NCBI GenBank assembly: GCA_029582265.1
Contig: CM055816.1
Location: 88,063,288-88,127,287, forward strand
Length of the DNA: 64,000 bases
Direction: 5' to 3'
Source: Zoroaster sp. YZ-2022
Lineage: Eukaryota > Echinodermata > Asteroidea > Forcipulatida > Zoroasteridae
Shown: piece after piece, positions 58,164-64,000 of the stretch
How positions within the stretch are numbered: the stretch's first letter is position 1
Layout: each line of letters starts with the position of its first letter
Program-made: the position numbers and the translations under genes
Notes under the pieces: generated by a model
Database searches by the model: none
The model's input: only the letters and a program-made list of their open reading frames with translations
Told to the model about the DNA's origin: nothing

Positions 58164-58540
58164 TTAACCCTCGTACTTTTGGTACCTTTTTCATACAAGT
58201 TGATGCACCATTTGAAACCATACGCTTTTGTGGTTTTGAATGGTGAAATAACTGTGTACAGTATTGATTTCCCCAAATGGTTTTGAATGGTAGGTCAGCT
58301 AATACAAAACCTTGTTTGGATCTTTCCAAATGGTAGTACAGCTAATACAAAACCTTGTTTGGATACTTCTAAGTGGTGAATCTAAGTGGACACTCTATGC
58401 ATTTGAATGGATTTGAATGGTAGTAAAGCTTGCTACCAACACTGTTCAAATGGTATCACCATGTGTGTACAAAACCAATGGGCATTTTTGAAAGTGGAAA
58501 TTTTGAATGGTTTCAAATGGTCTATCAGTAGGAGGGTTAA
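58164..58540. mobile_element. piggyBac-like MITE, family B
   Basis: TTAACCCTCGTACTTTTGGT to GTAGGAGGGTTAA, near-identical interior to 27808-28171 over long stretches (AGCTAATACAAAACCTTGTT). Confidence 0.82.
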
Positions 58541-59080
58541 AGTAAATTACAGTAATGGAAATCCATTTACATACGTATTTATTCCTAACGTACGTTGTAT
58601 GTCAGGAATGAACTTTTCTTCTATCAGATTATTTGGCCTTACAGTGCTATCTACATGTATTGGGTACCGTACTTCTGGCTATGGCTATGCATGTGCAAAT
58701 GGGAGGGCCTCCGTGATCCGAGTATCCCATAAATTATCAAGGTGAACAAACAGTTTCCTTGGCTTTGTCTCAAGTGCCATTTTGTCTCCAGGTCTGAACT
58801 TCAAAGTTCTGATTGCTAACATGGTACAGCCCTGGCTTTCTTTGCCAGGATTACATGTATATATATGTAATGCTTGAGGATGTGTTCAAAAATGCTCCGT
58901 AAAGAAGGCCTACATGTAATTTGCAAGGTGTAATGTCATGTGAAAACCATCTAAATAAAAAAGTCTGGGAAATTACAATGCTCAACCCGAAATTTCATAC
59001 TACACATTTCATGTACATGTATATGATACATTTCATGTATAAAAAAATATACATGTACATGTACCTATGTACAAGTACAT

Positions 59081-59531
59081 GACATAAAACACAATAAAGG
59101 GGGCCACTTTGCATCCGTCACGTTAGCAGTTTTTCTAATGGTTGTTATTTATTTTTAAGTACATGTACCTGAAACCGACCAAAAAGTGTTTCAACATGTG
59201 AATGGGCATGCAGGCTTATACTAGAACTAATTTGAGTTGATTTATTTTATTTATTTTTTTATTTTTTTATTTTTTTACCCTCAAATTTCCATAAAAATTG
59301 GACGGAAAAAGTCAACGCACTTTTCCGTCCATTTGTTGATAGAAATTTTAGGGTAATTAAAAAAATAATAGTAATAATCAACTCAAATTATCTTTAGGAT
59401 AAGCATGCATGTCTATTCAAATGTTGAAATTCTTTTTTGGTGGTTTCAGATATTAAAAAGAAAATTACAACCATTAGAAAAACTGCTAACGTGACGGTAG
59501 GAAAGTGGCCCCCTTTATTGTGTTTTATGTC
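59081..59531. mobile_element. Palindromic MITE D, copy 3 (opposite orientation)
   Basis: GACATAAAACACAATAAAGG to TTTATTGTGTTTTATGTC. Uninterrupted; read against copies 1 and 2 it is inverted, seen from which arm has GCATCCGTCACG or CCTACCGTCACG. Confidence 0.78.
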
Positions 59532-60230
59532 ATATAACTATATGTAAAGTGTATACATGTGTGCAGTACGAGCAATTTTGCAGTCAATGTACATCCATGT
59601 GTACAAGATATTATTATGGTTTATTGAAAATCACAAGATTACCCAAAAGTTACAGGATTATTTCCAGAATTATAATGTCCAATTCCTTATGTGAGGCTTT
59701 CATCTGATTATATATACAGTGTTAACAGAAATTACACACAAACAGTATGATTTACCTGTATGCATGATTTAAACTATGCATGATTTAAACTTTGCATGAT
59801 TTATTTGAAAACCAACTTGTTTTTTGTTTGAAATTCAGATCACCTCGGGTAAGTTTGATACCATCGCAATTCACAATCCAGGTAAGCTTAAATATAGATA
59901 TTTTTTCGATAATTTTGTCATCGGGCACTTTACAAGTGGACTTAAAAAGTTTGTTTTTCTCACAGATAACCACCAGAGAAACATGTACATGTACAACGGT
60001 ATGCTAACCCTTCGGTCACGCTTCTCACCAAAATAACTAGACTGCCAAATCTCACGCACTTCGACACTGGGTATGTTATTGCACCCCACTTGCCTCTACA
60101 ACAACAATTGATAGTGTAATTCATCCCCAGGGGTTCAAACAGGTTGAGTTACAGGACAGGACACTAATATAAATTGGAATATAGAATAATAGGTTCTCAA
60201 TGGACTTGTTACTCGGGTGTAGAAGGTGTT
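59532..60230. other. Upstream region, nothing recognised
   Basis: Short overlapping frames near 59800-60090 show no family resemblance and unfavourable composition. No repeat family recognised. Confidence 0.5.
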
Positions 60231-60334
60231 GTTGTAGACTGATGGGTCCCTGATTGGGATACATTGTATTCAATGGTATTGAAGGAATGCAAATGTACCC
60301 CAATTGGGCTAGTCTAGCAGGTGTTTGTCGATGG

Positions 60335-60513
60335 CAAGGGCGCAACCACTGGGGGGGTCGGGGGGGTCACGACCCCCCCTACTTTTATGTGGACCTCCCC
60401 AACTTCTGGAACATTTTGGTATTTTATGTATACATGATCCTAGTAATGTCATTCATGACATCACAATGGCTGCTTGGGACCCCCCCAACTTTCAACACGT
60501 GGTTGCGCCCTTG
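60335..60513. mobile_element. hAT-like MITE, 179 bp, 8-bp TSD
   Basis: CAAGGGCGCAACCAC and GTGGTTGCGCCCTTG flanked on both sides by GTCGATGG. Interrupts the tandem array that starts near 60240. Confidence 0.88.
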
Positions 60514-60604
60514 GTCGATGGAAGGGTCGTATTGTCATTGGAACAAGTTTTCAATCAGGATCATATACTGTGTTACACAATGAAAGTATCGGCCAATAAA
60601 TCAA

Positions 60605-60722
60605 TGTTCATTTCGAACATTCATTGCTGTCTGCGACCCAGCGCTCAAACTTCAAGCGCCCTCCAGAAGCGTGCGTGAAGTTCAAGCGCCGGGTCGCAGA
60701 GGGCAACGAATGTTCGAAATAA
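60605..60722. repeat. Inverted repeat with CGAACATTC arms
   Basis: ATTTCGAACATTCATTGC and GCAACGAATGTTCGAAAT enclose matching GCGACCC and TTCAAGCGCC arms; about 115 bp hairpin. Confidence 0.65.
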
Positions 60723-60774
60723 ACAATTTTGGCCCGTCAAAAACATGGCGCAATATACCGTGAAAGTGTTTATT

Positions 60775-61438
60775 GGGATAGTCTGGCATGTGTTTTTGTC
60801 AACTGAAAGGTTTCCCATTGGGATGTCATATACCCTCATTGGGATGTCATACCCCATTGGGAGAAACAAAGAAAGAATATATCCCAATTGGGATAGTCTG
60901 GCATGTGTTTTTATCAAATGAAAGATTTCCCATTGGGATATCATATACAGTGTATCCCCATTGGGATGTCATACATATATATCCCCATTGGGAGAAATAA
61001 AGAAAGAATATCCCAAATGGGATAGTCTGGCATGTGTTTTTATCAAATGAAAGATTTCCCATTGGGATATCATACATCCCCATTGGGATGTCATACATAT
61101 ATATCCCCATTGGGAGAAATAAAGAAAGAATATCACAAATGGGATAGTCTGGCATGTGTTTTTATCAAATGAAAGATTTCCCATTGGGATATCATATATC
61201 CCCACTGGGATGTCATACATGTATATCCCCATTGGGATGTCATACAGTATATCCCATTGAGAGTTCTAAGAAAGAATATCCCAATTGGGATAGTCTGGCA
61301 AATTTTTTTTCCACCTACAGTACATGTACACGTATGTACAATGTACTGTACATCATGTTTTTTCATTGGACGTCGTATGGGACTATACACGAGGTAAGTT
61401 TAGATCAGGATACATATAGACTGGGATAGTCTGGCAGT
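60775..61438. repeat. Tandem array with CCCATTGGGAT motifs
   Basis: About four units of 110-130 bp with GGGATAGTCTGGCATGTGTT, AAATGAAAGATTTCCCATTG and repeated CCCCATTGGGATGTCATACA. Each contains the short palindrome CCCAxTGGG many times. Confidence 0.8.
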
Positions 61439-61460
61439 AAATGTTGACCACTACATGTAC

Positions 61461-63860
61461 AGGGCCATTCTCCAGAAAGTGAGCCCAAAACATAAAAAAA
61501 TTAACTATGTGTAGGCCAATCCTGTGATTATTTCCTTGTGACCAGTTATATGAATTTACTAATTCTTGAAAAAAATATTTAAAAATTCATTTTTTAAACA
61601 AAATACGACAAAGTTTGTAAAAATAACATTTTTTATGGGTTTTTTTTGGAAAATTTATGTTGCCTTATTTTTTTCAAGTATTAAAGCCAAAATGGATTTT
61701 TTTTTTGTGGAAGCTAAAAACTAATTATTTTTAGTATTTTTAATTAGTTCAATGACTAAATTTTTGAGTTGAAATTATATTTTGTAAAATAGAGGTTGAC
61801 AAAATATTTCTTGCAAAATGCATGTCACACACGTAATAAAAAAACAGACAAAGTTTTTATATTAAAAAAAAAATCCTAAAATTAATTCCATACTTTATAT
61901 TCAAAATAAGTTTTATATCCCCTTTCATATTAGCTTTCAAAAATAATAAATAAATTCTGTTCAATTTGAAATGACCCAATAGGTGTCACACACGCAATAT
62001 TGTGTTACGTGTGTGACTGTTACGCGATGTGTGACAAAGAAAATACTGCAATGTACAACTACTTTGTTGTTAAAATATACCCATATGAAATGGAATAGTC
62101 CACTTAATCATGTACTTAAATCATGCTTGTACAACATGGTAGCAAAACTTTCAACCAATCACAACACAGAAAGAGTAATTTTCGCAATACAGTTGGTGGT
62201 TTGGATTTTCAGTAGAAGTTTCCAGAACTTGTAGCCCAACGCTTAACGTGTACTTCAGTGTTATGATGTGAATAGTGTGGACCTTCTTAAATTCTACATA
62301 CATGTAAACTGGAAGAGTAAGATGTGTTTTTTCTCATTACATTTGTTGGAAAACAACAAATAAATTGTGCTAATGATTTTTGTAAACATTAAATTATGAC
62401 TAACGTTAACGTTAGGTTACTGCAGACACAGAGTGACAATGTTTGTTGGCCTAGGTTGCTTAGGTTCATGTTCTGTATTGTTGACGAGTGTATTTAATGT
62501 TTATACATGAATCTGAACCATGGTACACAAAGTTTTTGTGGAAATCTGTTTTCACCAAGTTAGGCCTAATAATAATATCCAAAACACGGTGTAAAGGTCT
62601 GCTCGTAGGCCTAGGCCCACTTGGCACGTGAAAGCTTACATACTACTGGGTTTAATCGTGATGTCAAAAATTTGCAGTGAATGTTGAATATTGGTAAAAT
62701 TCTAAAATTATAAGGAAAAAAAAAGGAAAATTACCAAGTGAAGTTAAATCTATAGGCCCAAATATTTCATTGACAGTTCCACCCAAAAAGTGTTAACGCA
62801 TGCATTCAGTTGTTTATATTTTTAAAAATAATTTTTACCAAAGTACAGTGTACAAACCACCATCCATTAACAAACATTTTGTTGTATTTAAAACATAGCT
62901 CTAACTGAATCCTAAAGGTTAAATACATTTTATTTAATGTGATGATTTCTGATTATAAAGAAGGGGGTTATTAAGGGCAAAAGTAGAAGAATGAACCCCT
63001 CATGTGTTGCTATTTACCATTTGATACAAAATCATCCAGCTGTTAAAATCCACATTTTCAATATCGTACATATGTGGAACTTTACTCTTGATCTGAGTTT
63101 GGTTTCTGTCAATCTACATGAGGCAAAATCTTGAGGTAAATGAGAACTTTCAATAAAGTGTCTTGTTTTGGAAGGAAACTACGAGCAGCAAGCAAAACAA
63201 TTTGTACCAAATTTAATTTCAAAATAATCACATAAAACATGTATAAAATGTGCATTTTACACAATTTATGCATAGCTGACTTTGAGTTGATTTTACAATG
63301 AATATTGAACCAACTTGATGTGTCATTTAATAAATTACTAGTGTTGTGATGTTCTGAAAGCTTTGTGGAGTGTTGTGTGAGTATTATGTTTGTTGTTGTG
63401 TTCTTGACAAAAATATCTCTCCAAAAGGGTGAGCCTGAGTCACACACGTAACGCCATTTTATGTCACACACGTTAACGCCACAATTGCTAATGCTATTGA
63501 AAACAAAAGGTTTTTACCAAAGTTAACGTTAATTATATAGGTTAGTTTAACATGTATTCTTTATAGGGATATAAATGACAAAAGTAAACTCTGAGCCAAC
63601 TCACAGAGTTTTAAGGATTAAAATACCAAGTCAAAAATTGTAATCGCCTGATGTCACACACGTAACGCAGATATTTTCTAATGCAGTGGGACTCTCCAAT
63701 TATAATTTTAAAGAAATCCTTTTTTAATTTAAAGAATATCCCCTGTAGATAACACATAAACCATATTCAAACAAAAGTACTCATACAACTTTTTTCTATT
63801 AAATGGAGTACACCTCAAAAACATGTCCGAATGTCACACACGTAACAGGAGAATGGCCCT
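61461..63860. mobile_element. 2.4-kb segment with AGGGCCATTCTCC inverted ends
   Basis: AGGGCCATTCTCC and GGAGAATGGCCCT at the borders. Inside, TCACACACGTAACG-type motifs recur at about 61827, 61986, 62010 (inverse), 63440, 63466, 63653 and 63832. No ORF above 120 codons and no transposase match, so it is probably a non-autonomous DNA transposon. Target duplication not clear. Confidence 0.55.
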
Positions 63861-64000
63861 ACATTGTAATTCCCACTGGGATAATTTTTATTCTCATTGG
63901 GCCAAAAGGAATGACCAATCAAGATAAAATACATGTGTAATGTATTATGTACATGTGTCCATGCACGGTTTATGAATTCCAGTTTGAATTCCTGAAAAAA
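63861..64000. other. Right flank
   Basis: Nothing recognised except an ATTCCCACTGGGATAATTTT motif like that of the array at 60775-61438, suggesting that the 2.4-kb segment inserted into that array. Confidence 0.5.

Noticed and set aside
63109..63471. 120-codon minus frame in the upstream region
   Set aside because: AT-rich, inside the 2.4-kb inverted-end segment, without recognisable domain or start context.

Overview
The window looks like intron-rich nuclear DNA from an invertebrate animal, most likely a marine deuterostome such as an echinoderm or another ambulacrarian. The reasons are a vertebrate-like but undivided ARHGAP32/33-type gene, very large introns, abundant ACATGTACATGTA-type simple sequence, tRNA-headed SINEs ending in (ATT)n, and dense short DNA-transposon remnants. 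The species cannot be fixed from the sequence. No prokaryotic, viral or organellar features were seen.

One gene dominates. On the minus strand a Rho GTPase-activating protein of the ARHGAP32 (RICS/p250GAP) / ARHGAP33 (TCGAP) family runs from its start codon near 57103 to beyond the left edge. I could assemble 16 exons by hand. All splice phases agree and give an unbroken reading frame of 1,049 codons: a short N-terminal leader (exons 1-4), a PX domain (exons 5-7), an atypical SH3 domain (exons 8-9), a linker plus RhoGAP domain with its arginine finger (exons 10-13), the conserved post-GAP segment (exons 14-15), and the first 349 residues of a long disordered tail (exon 16, cut by the window edge). 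Such proteins are expected to bind membrane phosphoinositides through PX and to stimulate GTP hydrolysis on Cdc42/Rac/Rho-type GTPases at the cell cortex.

Everything else is intron or upstream DNA packed with repeats. There are many TTAA-flanked, CCC-ended elements resembling piggyBac MITEs; three carry minisatellites (an 86-bp satellite at 41117-42885, a 20-bp E-box array at 45190-46425, a 17-bp array at 39990-40255). There are two copies of a Transib/RAG-like element with CACAGTG ends and 5-bp target duplications; hAT-like elements with 8-bp duplications; Tc1/mariner-like and Harbinger-like foldbacks; a 450-bp palindromic MITE in three copies; tRNA-derived SINEs; and pieces of LINE reverse-transcriptase C-termini. 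Nested insertions give a relative time order, best seen at 51400-53686.

From 57104 to 64000, upstream of the gene, I found no coding sequence. It holds the presumptive promoter (octamer and CCAAT-type motifs), piggyBac-like and palindromic MITEs, a 125-bp-scale tandem array and a 2.4-kb segment with inverted ends. The observations most worth following are the RSS-like asymmetric ends of the Transib-like element, the tandem array built from the 3' end of the SH3 exon with its splice donor, the helically phased E-box array, and the satellite whose every unit begins with a transposon end.
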